Source of the DNA: Gammaproteobacteria bacterium
GTDB taxonomy: Bacteria > Pseudomonadota > Gammaproteobacteria > UBA6429 > Thiohalophilaceae
Length of the DNA: 5,792 nucleotides
Direction: 5' to 3'
Assembly: GCA_030593785.1 (NCBI GenBank)
Contig: JAUVGM010000170.1
Location: 1-5,792, forward strand
The notes beneath the pieces are model-generated. The model saw only the letters and a program-made list of their open reading frames with translations, searched no databases and was not told the DNA's origin. Below, piece by piece: positions 1 to 5,070 of this stretch (its first letter is position 1; every line of letters starts with the position of its first letter). A program made the position numbers and the translations under genes.

Positions 1-76
1 CAAGGCTGTATTCTTTATCTCTGGGCTTAGCGGACTTAATCTGAGTCGCTGTAAGGGGAATAACCTTCTTGGGCAT
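1..76 (-). CDS. Tyrosine recombinase (phage/island integrase), N-terminal fragment cut by window edge
   Basis: Only the first 25 codons are visible, starting at ATG 76-74 and reading off the left edge. The peptide begins MPKKVIPLTATQIKSAKP and continues RDKEYSL. This matches the start of P4-type tyrosine integrases with the N-terminal arm-binding domain (DUF4102), where a basic start, PLT-x-TQIK-x-AKP and a short charged stretch are typical. The catalytic domain lies outside the window, so activity cannot be judged. A possible ribosome site (AAAGGT on the minus strand, near 89-94) is about 13 bases from the ATG, rather far. The gene starts 164 bases beyond the 3' end of ssrA and reads in the same direction, the classic position of an integrase that used the ssrA 3' end as its attachment site. 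Family call from sequence resemblance; role in this island is inferred. Confidence 0.8.
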   Translation of the reverse strand, partial: MPKKVIPLTATQIKSAKPRDKEYSL

Positions 77-81
77 TTTTG

Positions 82-130
82 GTACCACACCTTTTAATCT
101 ATCTGTTTGTAGTACCACCCATGGTACCAA
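82..130. repeat. Cluster of three GTACCA repeats upstream of the integrase start
   Basis: GTACCAC occurs at 82-88 and again at 112-118, and GTACCAA at 124-130; two copies sit inside the palindrome GGTACC (81-86, 123-128). They lie between the ssrA end and the integrase start and the first touches the integrase translation start region. Short direct repeats in this place are commonly arm-type binding sites for tyrosine integrases, which would also let the enzyme repress its own gene. The repeats are seen; the binding role is inferred. Confidence 0.4.
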
Positions 131-144
131 AGATTGAAAAAGTG

Positions 145-234
145 TGAAACACAGGGAAACAAGAAGGGCTGCAAAACAGCCCTAACATGTTGATTTACTT
201 ATGGATTAAAACGTTTTGAAACGCTCTGAAACAC
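145..234. repeat. Three TGAAACRC repeats next to the ssrA 3' end
   Basis: TGAAACAC occurs at 145-152, TGAAACGC at 217-224 and TGAAACAC at 227-234. The last two are exactly 10 bases apart, one helical turn, and lie just beyond the CCA end of ssrA. The first copy sits in a near-palindrome (GTGTGAAACAC, 142-152) and the second in CGTTTTGAAACG (212-223). They may be protein-binding sites for recombination (integrase or an accessory factor) or part of the attachment site. The function is inferred from position only. Confidence 0.35.
165..183 (-). terminator. Hairpin terminator downstream of ssrA
   Basis: A perfect 7-base-pair stem, AGGGCTG (165-171) with CAGCCCT (177-183), closes a 5-base loop. 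Read on the minus strand the stem is followed by TTCTTGTTT, a T-rich though interrupted tract. It lies 57 bases past the mature tmRNA 3' end and before the integrase start, so it probably ends the ssrA transcript and shields the integrase from the strong ssrA promoter. Confidence 0.6.
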
Positions 235-239
235 TAAAT

Positions 240-266
240 TGGTGGAGGCGGCGGGAATCGAACCCG
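240..266. other. Probable island attachment junction in the ssrA 3' end
   Basis: The T arm and CCA end of ssrA are a well-known target of tyrosine integrases. Here an integrase gene of the right type begins 164 bases beyond this end. The sequence 240-266 would be the part of ssrA shared by both island ends. The far copy of the direct repeat is outside the window, so the exact core cannot be set. Inferred from context. Confidence 0.5.
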
Positions 267-476
267 CGTCCGCAAATTCTCCGCTATCAGCTCTACATGC
301 TTATTCTGTCTTTAAATTTAACCGGCTGCTGCCCGACAGGCAGGGATCACAGACGGCTGTTCTGGTAAGTTTTAGCGGATCCGTCCCAGACGTACTTTTC
401 GCGCGATCTTATGTTTGTGACCCCTGGGATCTGGGAGCATAAGCACTCGCCAGGCAGAGGGCTTTAAAACTGGTTA

Positions 477-509
477 TTAAGCAGCTAAAGCGTAGTTGTC
501 GTCGTTTGC
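477..509 (-). other. tmRNA tag-peptide reading frame (ANDDNYALAA)
   Basis: The resume codon GCA (509-507) opens ten codons, AAC GAC GAC AAC TAC GCT TTA GCT GCT after it, and the frame ends at TAA (479-477). The tag ANDDNYALAA differs from the E. coli tag only by Asp for Glu at position 4, and ends in the LAA degron recognised by ClpXP/ClpAP. This form is known in several Gammaproteobacteria and supports that class for the host. Confidence 0.95.
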
Positions 510-613
510 AACTATTAGTGTAACAGCTAATTTTACGAGCTAATCTGTCGCTCGGCATGCACCTCAAGTTTCGCTATCCACGTCGAAGCCGTGTCGCCCC
601 CTTGGTACTACTG

Positions 614-619
614 ATTCTA
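614..619 (-). promoter_or_regulatory. Candidate -10 box of the ssrA promoter
   Basis: On the minus strand TAGAAT (5 of 6 to TATAAT) lies 12 bases before the mature 5' end at 601. That would start the transcript near 607, a few bases ahead of the RNase P cut, as in other ssrA genes. No good -35 hexamer is seen at the usual distance (TATATA falls there), so the call is tentative; TATAAC at 640-635 is an alternative. Confidence 0.35.
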
Positions 620-638
620 ACATTAACGAATAATGTTA
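618..638. repeat. 8-bp inverted repeat in the ssrA promoter region
   Basis: TAACATTA (618-625) and TAATGTTA (631-638) are perfect inverted copies separated by ACGAA. The repeat occupies the spacer between the proposed -10 box and where a -35 box should be, so a bound dimeric regulator would block ssrA transcription. It could equally be a chance palindrome in A+T-rich DNA. No known operator consensus is recognised. Confidence 0.35.
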
Positions 639-705
639 TATAAGTCAGTTTTAATATTATGTGGCTATTATAAGCACTTTTAAAGGGGTAATTTGATAAG
701 TTAAG

Positions 706-732
706 TAAAGAAATGCCAAAAATTGCCGATAA
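706..732 (+). promoter_or_regulatory. Sigma-28 (FliA) flagellar-class promoter for the signalling operon
   Basis: TAAAGAAA at 706-713 is followed by exactly 11 bases and then GCCGATAA at 725-732. The enterobacterial FliA consensus is TAAAGTTT-N11-GCCGATAA, so the -10 element matches 8 of 8, the core TAAA(G) of the -35 element is intact, and the spacing is ideal. Transcription should begin near 739-741, giving a leader of about 30 bases before the ATG at 771. No convincing sigma-70 promoter is seen upstream of this operon. The match is seen directly; use by FliA is inferred. Confidence 0.85.
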
Positions 733-742
733 TCAACTGAGT

Positions 743-748
743 AAGGAG
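743..748 (+). promoter_or_regulatory. Strong Shine-Dalgarno AAGGAG set far from the first operon start
   Basis: AAGGAG is a near-ideal ribosome site but lies 22 bases before ATG 771; an in-frame TAA at 765-767 rules out any earlier start for that gene. Only a weak TGGG (761-764) is at the normal distance. A TTG at 760 would give a 7-codon out-of-frame leader peptide ending at 783 across the ATG. Either the leader is used for coupling, or the spacer folds or the site is simply not used. Confidence 0.4.
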
Positions 749-770
749 ATCTTTTTCAATTGGGTAAAAA

Positions 771-1112
771 ATGGCGAAAATAAAGGTAAAAAATCTACAA
801 GTTGGCATGACATTAACAGCAGATGTGTGTGATCCAAACGGGCGCTTTTTATTGGGGGAAGGGTGTGAACTCAATGAGAAACATCTTAAAGCATTAAATG
901 CATGGGGCGTTATCAGTGTTGAAGTCAAAGATGATGATATGCCGGAAAATGAGGGCATAATTGAAATTTCACCTGAGGTATATCAAACAATAGAAGCTCA
1001 AGTTCACGCGCGTTTCATTCACAATGATATGGAAGTCCCTTTCATAAAAGAATTGGCAACAGAATCAGTAAGCTTTTTTGTTGAGCAGTTAGGAGAGTCC
1101 CGTGGCACTTGA
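771..1112 (+). CDS. Small conserved-type protein of unknown function, first gene of HDOD/kinase operon
   Basis: A 113-residue soluble protein with no signal peptide or membrane segment. Residues 1-52 form a recognisable pattern: a beta-rich start (KIKVKNLQVGM), acid D18, then NGRFLLGEG (23-31), ELNEKHLKAL (33-42) and WGVISVEV (45-52). This resembles the small N-terminal domain found ahead of many HD-GYP and HDOD proteins (L-x-x-GM ... G-x-LL-x-x-G ... L-x-x-WGI). Residues 60-113 look helical and match nothing I know. I do not assign a function. ATG 771 is the first possible start because a stop lies two codons upstream. It follows the sigma-28 promoter, and its last 11 bases overlap the HDOD gene, so the two are probably translated together and the products may interact. 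Confidence 0.8.
   Translation: MAKIKVKNLQVGMTLTADVCDPNGRFLLGEGCELNEKHLKALNAWGVISVEVKDDDMPENEGIIEISPEVYQTIEAQVHARFIHNDMEVPFIKELATESVSFFVEQLGESRGT
1091..1095 (+). promoter_or_regulatory. Ribosome binding site for the HDOD gene
   Basis: AGGAG lies 6 bases before GTG 1102 and inside the preceding gene. It decides the GTG start over later ATG codons and makes translational coupling with the upstream gene likely. Confidence 0.7.
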
Positions 1113-1947
1113 TGCTGAACGTATTGTAACGAACGTACTTAAAGTAGCCGCTCTTCCTGCGGTCGCAATGAAATTCAGTGAAGCAATTAAAGATCCTTTA
1201 ACCTCAAACCAGGATTTAGAAAATATTGTTTCTGAAGATTCAGCATTAGCAGCCAAAGTTTTAATGATCGCAAATAGTGCTTTATTTAATTTTCCATCAA
1301 AAATAGATACGATTTCCAAAGCAATTACTATTATCGGTCATAAGCAATTGAGTGAAATTGTTTTAAGCTGCTCTATTGTTGCCATGTTTAAAGATGTTCC
1401 TCAAGACGTCATCAATATGGAATTATTTTGGCGACATAGCATTGCTGTTGCAACGACTGCACGCATCTTAGCGGCTTCACGGCGTGAGCAAAACATAGAA
1501 AAATATTTTACCGCAGGCTTATTGCATGATATTGGAAAACTAATCATTTTTATTGAAGCACCAAAATATGCAGTTGAAGTAATTAATCAATGTGTGGAAA
1601 AAAAGGAGTTAATGCATAAAGTTGAAAAAGAAGTGTTGGGATTTGACCATGCTAAATTAGGTGGCTTATTACTAAAGAAATGGAAGTTGCCAGAAGGTAT
1701 TGTTTCATCTGTTTATTATCATCACATGCCATCTGTTTCATCTGGCGATATTGTTGGTCCAAGTATTATACATATTGCAGATATAATTACTCATGCTCTT
1801 CAATTTGGTTCTAGTGGTGAGAACTTTGTGCCAATATTTAATGAGAAAGCATGGAAATCACTGGATTTAGATATTGAAATATTAGGCCCGGTTATTGAGC
1901 AATTAAATGTTCAATATAATGAAGCCGTTAAATATATTCTTGGATAA
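1102..1947 (+). CDS. HDOD-domain signalling protein
   Basis: A 281-residue cytoplasmic protein. The HDOD domain spans about residues 12-215, starting at LPAVAMKFSEAI and including the family patterns D-L-E-x-IVSEDSALAAKVL (38-54), ANSALF (57-62), IS-KAI-x-x-IG (71-79) and GLLHDIGKL (139-147). HDOD proteins are relatives of HD phosphohydrolases that usually serve as signalling or scaffold proteins linked to two-component, cyclic-di-GMP and motility control; most have no shown enzyme activity. This one keeps HD-type candidate metal ligands: H112, H142-D143, H183, H207/H208 and D227. GTG 1102 is chosen for its AGGAG at good spacing. The start overlaps the upstream gene by 11 bases, and the end overlaps or nearly touches the kinase gene. 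It probably acts as the output or partner of that kinase, which is inferred from the operon. Its biochemical activity is unknown. Confidence 0.9.
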   Translation: MALDAERIVTNVLKVAALPAVAMKFSEAIKDPLTSNQDLENIVSEDSALAAKVLMIANSALFNFPSKIDTISKAITIIGHKQLSEIVLSCSIVAMFKDVPQDVINMELFWRHSIAVATTARILAASRREQNIEKYFTAGLLHDIGKLIIFIEAPKYAVEVINQCVEKKELMHKVEKEVLGFDHAKLGGLLLKKWKLPEGIVSSVYYHHMPSVSSGDIVGPSIIHIADIITHALQFGSSGENFVPIFNEKAWKSLDLDIEILGPVIEQLNVQYNEAVKYILG

Positions 1948-4438
1948 AAAAGTGTCAGATAAGGATAAAGAGTTACTTAACAACATTAATACCTTCATGC
2001 ATGATGGTATTTCATCTATTGTTGCCGTGAGTAATGACCTTTTGTCTTTAAAAAAGGAAAGTACGGTTGATGATGTTTTAGATTTATTGGCTGAGAAATT
2101 AAAAGTTTTAGATTACTTTGATTCATTTGCTTTTTATGAAATTAAAGATTTAATTGATTTTCAACAAACGCATTGTTATCCAGAGAGTGCCAGTGAAATA
2201 ATTGAACAGGATGTTGAACACCACATAGAAAATGGCACATTTGCCTGGGCATTAAATAATAGTCGCCCAACAGTTTTTAGTGGGCCGGTATCGAATAACA
2301 ACCAGGTACTTGTTTCATTAGCGACAAATCGCCGCATTCACGGCATGTTTATAGCCAATGCAAAAGATAACGGAGAGATTGGCGGCGTCACCATTGATTT
2401 GTTGCAACTTATTTTATCCATTACAGTTTTTAGTATTGATAACATCCGGCTAATTGAACAATTAACTGATTACACTCATAACCTTGAAGATAAAGTATCA
2501 GAAAGAACTCAAGAACTTGAGGCGGCGAAATTACGTGCAGAGCAATCTAATCAAGCACGCTCTGAGTTTCTTGCAAATATGAGTCATGAAATAAGAACGC
2601 CAATGAATGGTGTCTTAGGAATGATGGAGTTGTTAAAAGAAACGGGACTGGATAAAAAACAACTTCATTATGTAACTACTGCTAAAAATTCCGGTAATAA
2701 CATGCTGGTCATTCTTAATGATATTCTTGACCTGTCAAAAGTAGAGTCAGGTAAGCTAGTAATTGAAGAAGAAGAATTTAATCTAATTGAGACCATTGAT
2801 GATTTAGTTTCCTTGTTTGCAATAGAATTGCAGGAAAATGGTGTTGATTTAATTGTTGCTATTGATCCTATTATTCCAGCTTACCTCCTGGGTGGGCAGA
2901 CACGCTTTTGGCAAATTATAATGAATTTGTTAGGGAATGCAAAAAAATTCACTGAGTCAGGTGAAATTTATTTAACCTTAACTCTAAATGATCTTAAAGA
3001 TAATGAAGTTGATATAGCGGTTAGTGTTAAAGACACAGGGATTGGTATCGCTGAAAAATCACTAGGGAAAATATTTGAGTCATTTGAACAGGCAGAGGTT
3101 AATACTACTCGACATTATGGTGGTACAGGTCTTGGATTAACATTATGTAAGAAATTATCAAAAATTATGGGCGGTGATATTCATGTTAAGTCAAAACTTG
3201 GAGAAGGCAGTGAGTTTTACTTTAATGTAAAAATGAAACGTGTCGTTGATGCGCCGGATACCTTTGCGTTCAAGAAAGAAAATAATTTTTATGCGCTTTA
3301 TGTGTCTTCTAATGAAAAAACATTTGATGCGGTGACATCAGTGTTTGAGTTTTTAAATGTGGAATACACTATTTCTGACTCAGTTAGTTATGTTAAAGCT
3401 AAGTTATCAAATTTAAATAAGAACAATACCAATACCAATACCAATACATTACTTATAGATGAAAGTTTCTTGCTCGAGAAAGACTGGGATGTAGAAGAGA
3501 CTCGAAACACGTTTAAAGATTATGATATTGATATCGTGATTATTTGTAATGAATTAAACAAAAGCAAATATAGCGATCATGTTGGTGTAATAACGAAACC
3601 TTTTCAAGTAAATAAATTATATCGTCATTTTCAGATGCTTACAGGAGAAATTGATACAACACATCTACTCAATAAAGAGCATTCTGAATTTAAAGCCAAT
3701 GTTCTCGTGGTTGAAGATAATGAAGTTAATCAAATGGTTGTAACAGGTATGCTGGAAAATTTAGGTAGTAAAACGACCGTTGCTGAAAATGGTCAGGCCG
3801 CGTTAGATATATTATATGATAATCAGTTTGATATTGTTTTAATGGATATCAATATGCCTGTATTAAACGGTCGTGATGCAACAATTAAGTATCGTGCAAA
3901 TGAATCTGATGATATGCATACTCCTATTGTCGCTTTAACAGCCAATATATTACCAGAGGACGTGGCAACATATTATGAGGCCGGTATGGATGATTATATG
4001 TCTAAACCTTTTACCACTGATAAACTTTGTGAGCTGTTAGATAAATGGGTGCCCAAAACAAAAAGTGAGAAAAAAATAAAGGGTGAATATACTGAGATTG
4101 AAGCGTCCGTTGAAGGAATATCACATCTTGAAAAAATAACGGTTGATACTTTAAAAGAAATGATGGGTGATGGTTATATCGAACTGGTAAACACGTATAT
4201 TAAAAGAAGTTCAGAATTAAAAAATGCAATTATTAAGAACAAAGATGATGTTGAGAAACTTATCAGCGATATTCATAGTTTAAAAGGTAGTAGCGGAACT
4301 ATGGGGGCGCAAGGTTTATATTTAATATGTGAAGATTTTGAGCGTTGTTTACGAAAAGGTGAATGTGCAAATAAAGATAACGAAGTAGAAAAAATATCAA
4401 AAGAAATTGATGCTGTTCATGCTGAGTTAACAGCCTAG
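1907..4438 (+). CDS. Soluble hybrid sensor histidine kinase with GAF-like, HisKA, HATPase, pseudo-receiver, receiver and HPt domains
   Basis: An 843-residue cytoplasmic phosphorelay kinase with no membrane segment. Order: GAF-like sensor about 45-185; coiled coil 186-222; HisKA with SHEIRTPMNG, phospho-His H227; HATPase with N box (N340, N344), DTGIGI (376-381) and GGTGLGL (405-411); a degenerate receiver about 460-580 that lacks the acidic pair (VSSNE at 466-470) but keeps D518 and ITKPF (562-566); a complete receiver 597-715 with E603/D604, phospho-acceptor D647, T678 and K700; and an HPt domain about 740-843 with H790 in HSLKGSS. The architecture is BarA/ArcB-like, but the sensor is soluble, so the signal is likely internal or passed by a partner. 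The start is uncertain: ATG 1907 overlaps the HDOD gene by 41 bases with only a weak GAG ahead; GTG 1952 lies 4 bases after the HDOD stop with GGA at good spacing and would give 828 residues. No separate response regulator is in the window. Confidence 0.93.
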   Translation: MFNIMKPLNIFLDKKVSDKDKELLNNINTFMHDGISSIVAVSNDLLSLKKESTVDDVLDLLAEKLKVLDYFDSFAFYEIKDLIDFQQTHCYPESASEIIEQDVEHHIENGTFAWALNNSRPTVFSGPVSNNNQVLVSLATNRRIHGMFIANAKDNGEIGGVTIDLLQLILSITVFSIDNIRLIEQLTDYTHNLEDKVSERTQELEAAKLRAEQSNQARSEFLANMSHEIRTPMNGVLGMMELLKETGLDKKQLHYVTTAKNSGNNMLVILNDILDLSKVESGKLVIEEEEFNLIETIDDLVSLFAIELQENGVDLIVAIDPIIPAYLLGGQTRFWQIIMNLLGNAKKFTESGEIYLTLTLNDLKDNEVDIAVSVKDTGIGIAEKSLGKIFESFEQAEVNTTRHYGGTGLGLTLCKKLSKIMGGDIHVKSKLGEGSEFYFNVKMKRVVDAPDTFAFKKENNFYALYVSSNEKTFDAVTSVFEFLNVEYTISDSVSYVKAKLSNLNKNNTNTNTNTLLIDESFLLEKDWDVEETRNTFKDYDIDIVIICNELNKSKYSDHVGVITKPFQVNKLYRHFQMLTGEIDTTHLLNKEHSEFKANVLVVEDNEVNQMVVTGMLENLGSKTTVAENGQAALDILYDNQFDIVLMDINMPVLNGRDATIKYRANESDDMHTPIVALTANILPEDVATYYEAGMDDYMSKPFTTDKLCELLDKWVPKTKSEKKIKGEYTEIEASVEGISHLEKITVDTLKEMMGDGYIELVNTYIKRSSELKNAIIKNKDDVEKLISDIHSLKGSSGTMGAQGLYLICEDFERCLRKGECANKDNEVEKISKEIDAVHAELTA
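3424..3447 (+). repeat. Four tandem CAATAC hexamers inside the kinase gene
   Basis: CAATAC is repeated four times without error. In frame it gives four Asn-Thr pairs (residues 507-514) in a loop of the degenerate receiver, just before the strand LLIDES. Gain or loss of a unit would keep the reading frame and only lengthen or shorten the loop. Confidence 0.9.
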
Positions 4439-4444
4439 ATTTTA
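4412..4444. terminator. Weak hairpin at the kinase/smpB convergent ends
   Basis: GCTGTT (4412-4417) and AACAGC (4429-4434) can form a 6-bp stem with an 11-base loop. On the plus strand it is followed after a few bases by TTTT (4440-4443); on the minus strand by a T-rich stretch inside the kinase gene. It is the only candidate for ending either transcript between these tail-to-tail genes. The stem is short and lies in coding sequence, so the call is weak. Confidence 0.25.
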
Positions 4445-4921
4445 TGTTGCTTTAAGAATACGGGCTTTCTCACGCTTCCAATCACGATCTTTTTCACTTG
4501 CACGCTTATCGTGCTCTTTTTTACCTTTAGCCAGGGCGATTTCTAATTTAGCACGTCCATTTTTCCAATACATTGCGGTTGCAATTAATGTGTAACCTTT
4601 TCGCTCAACTGCACCAACGAGTTTATTAATCTCGTCACGATGTAACAAGAGCTTACGAATACGTGAAGGCTCTGGATGAATGTGTGTTGATGCTGTTTCA
4701 AGTGGGGTAATGACGGTAGAGCTTAACCATGCTTCGTTATTTTTGATGAATACGTAGCTATCCCTGATTTGTACTTTTTTTGCGCGTAAGCTTTTTACTT
4801 CCCAGCCTTGCAACATGAGCCCAGCTTCAAATCGGTCTTCCAGAATGAAATCATGTCGTGCTTTTTTATTTAGCACGATTGTGTTGGAATTTGATTTCTT
4901 CTCTTTTTTAGATTTGCCCAT
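4442..4921 (-). CDS. smpB: SsrA-binding protein SmpB
   Basis: SmpB binds the tRNA-like part of tmRNA, takes the place of the missing anticodon arm in the ribosomal decoding centre and is essential for trans-translation. The 159-residue product matches the family's length (E. coli 160) and pattern: basic N-terminus, NTIVLNKKARHDF (12-25), GWEVKSLRAKK (39-49), the ASTH motif near 77-80, RKLLLH (89-94), and AKGKKEHDKR (131-140). The C-terminal tail, which becomes helical in the mRNA channel, is present, with W148 and basic residues. I chose ATG 4921 (MGKSKKEKK) over an in-frame ATG at 4948 because the family starts here and because the added nine codons would include the TATAAT promoter box. The partner ssrA is on the same strand, about 3.8 kb downstream, with the signalling operon in between. 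The gene faces the kinase gene tail to tail with a 3-base gap. Confidence 0.97.
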   Translation of the reverse strand: MGKSKKEKKSNSNTIVLNKKARHDFILEDRFEAGLMLQGWEVKSLRAKKVQIRDSYVFIKNNEAWLSSTVITPLETASTHIHPEPSRIRKLLLHRDEINKLVGAVERKGYTLIATAMYWKNGRAKLEIALAKGKKEHDKRASEKDRDWKREKARILKAT

Positions 4922-4930
4922 AATTCGGGG

Positions 4931-4959
4931 ATTATACAGACAATTCACAAATCTGGCAG
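4931..4959 (-). promoter_or_regulatory. Sigma-70 promoter of smpB
   Basis: On the minus strand CTGCCA (4959-4954, 4 of 6 to TTGACA) is followed by 17 bases and a perfect TATAAT (4936-4931). Transcription should start near 4925-4923, only about 2 to 4 bases before ATG 4921, and no Shine-Dalgarno lies ahead of that ATG, so the mRNA may be nearly leaderless. Confidence 0.6.
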
Positions 4960-4976
4960 TTTAGTCTTTGTCAGCG

Positions 4977-5005
4977 CTGACCTTATCTAATAATAAAGGT
5001 ATAGT
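4977..5005 (+). promoter_or_regulatory. Sigma-70 promoter candidate for the AGCS symporter gene
   Basis: CTGACC (4977-4982, 4 of 6) is followed by exactly 17 bases and TATAGT (5000-5005, 5 of 6). The start would be near 5012, giving a leader of about 60 bases. It is divergent from the smpB promoter; the two -35 boxes are 17 bases apart, so a shared regulator could act on both. Confidence 0.5.
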
Positions 5006-5055
5006 AAGCAGCAAAGTACGGTAAATCAGCAAAGACTGAATAGAATAAAGTTAAT

Positions 5056-5062
5056 AAAGGGG
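5056..5062 (+). promoter_or_regulatory. Ribosome binding site for the AGCS gene
   Basis: AAAGGGG lies 8 bases before GTG 5071. An in-frame TAG at 5041-5043 and the lack of another start codon between make GTG 5071 the only reasonable start. Confidence 0.65.
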
Positions 5063-5070
5063 AAAAGATT

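Larger units (their letters stand above)
240..601 (-). ncRNA. ssrA: Transfer-messenger RNA (tmRNA)
   Basis: tmRNA rescues ribosomes stalled on broken mRNAs: charged with alanine and bound to SmpB, it enters the A site and supplies a short open reading frame whose product marks the nascent protein for proteolysis. The 362-base length is close to the E. coli RNA. The ends pair as a tRNA-like acceptor stem: 5' GGGGGCG (601-595) with 3' CGCCUCC followed by ACCA ending at 240. The T arm GGGTTCGATTCCC is at 253-265. The tag frame at 477-509 encodes ANDDNYALAA. The gene is intact even though an integrase gene abuts its 3' end, as expected when an island restores the target gene on insertion. smpB, its partner, lies about 3.8 kb away on the same strand. 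No split or permuted form is seen. Identification is certain; end positions are from stem pairing. Confidence 0.97.

Noticed and set aside
239..442. Plus-strand open frame of 67 codons
   Set aside because: It lies wholly on the antisense strand of ssrA; the apparent peptide is just the complement of tmRNA structure.
601..611. TTGGTACTAC at the 5' side of ssrA as a fourth integrase repeat
   Set aside because: It has a mismatch to GGTACCAC and lies on the chromosomal side of ssrA, so it is more likely chance.
666..674. TATTATAAG as a sigma-70 -10 box for the signalling operon
   Set aside because: No acceptable -35 hexamer at 16-18 bases; the sigma-28 site downstream is a far better match.
701..958. 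Minus-strand frame of 85 codons
   Set aside because: Shadow of the 113-residue gene and its promoter; no ribosome site or recognisable protein pattern.
1089..1319. Minus-strand frame of 76 codons
   Set aside because: Shadow of the HDOD gene, with no family resemblance.
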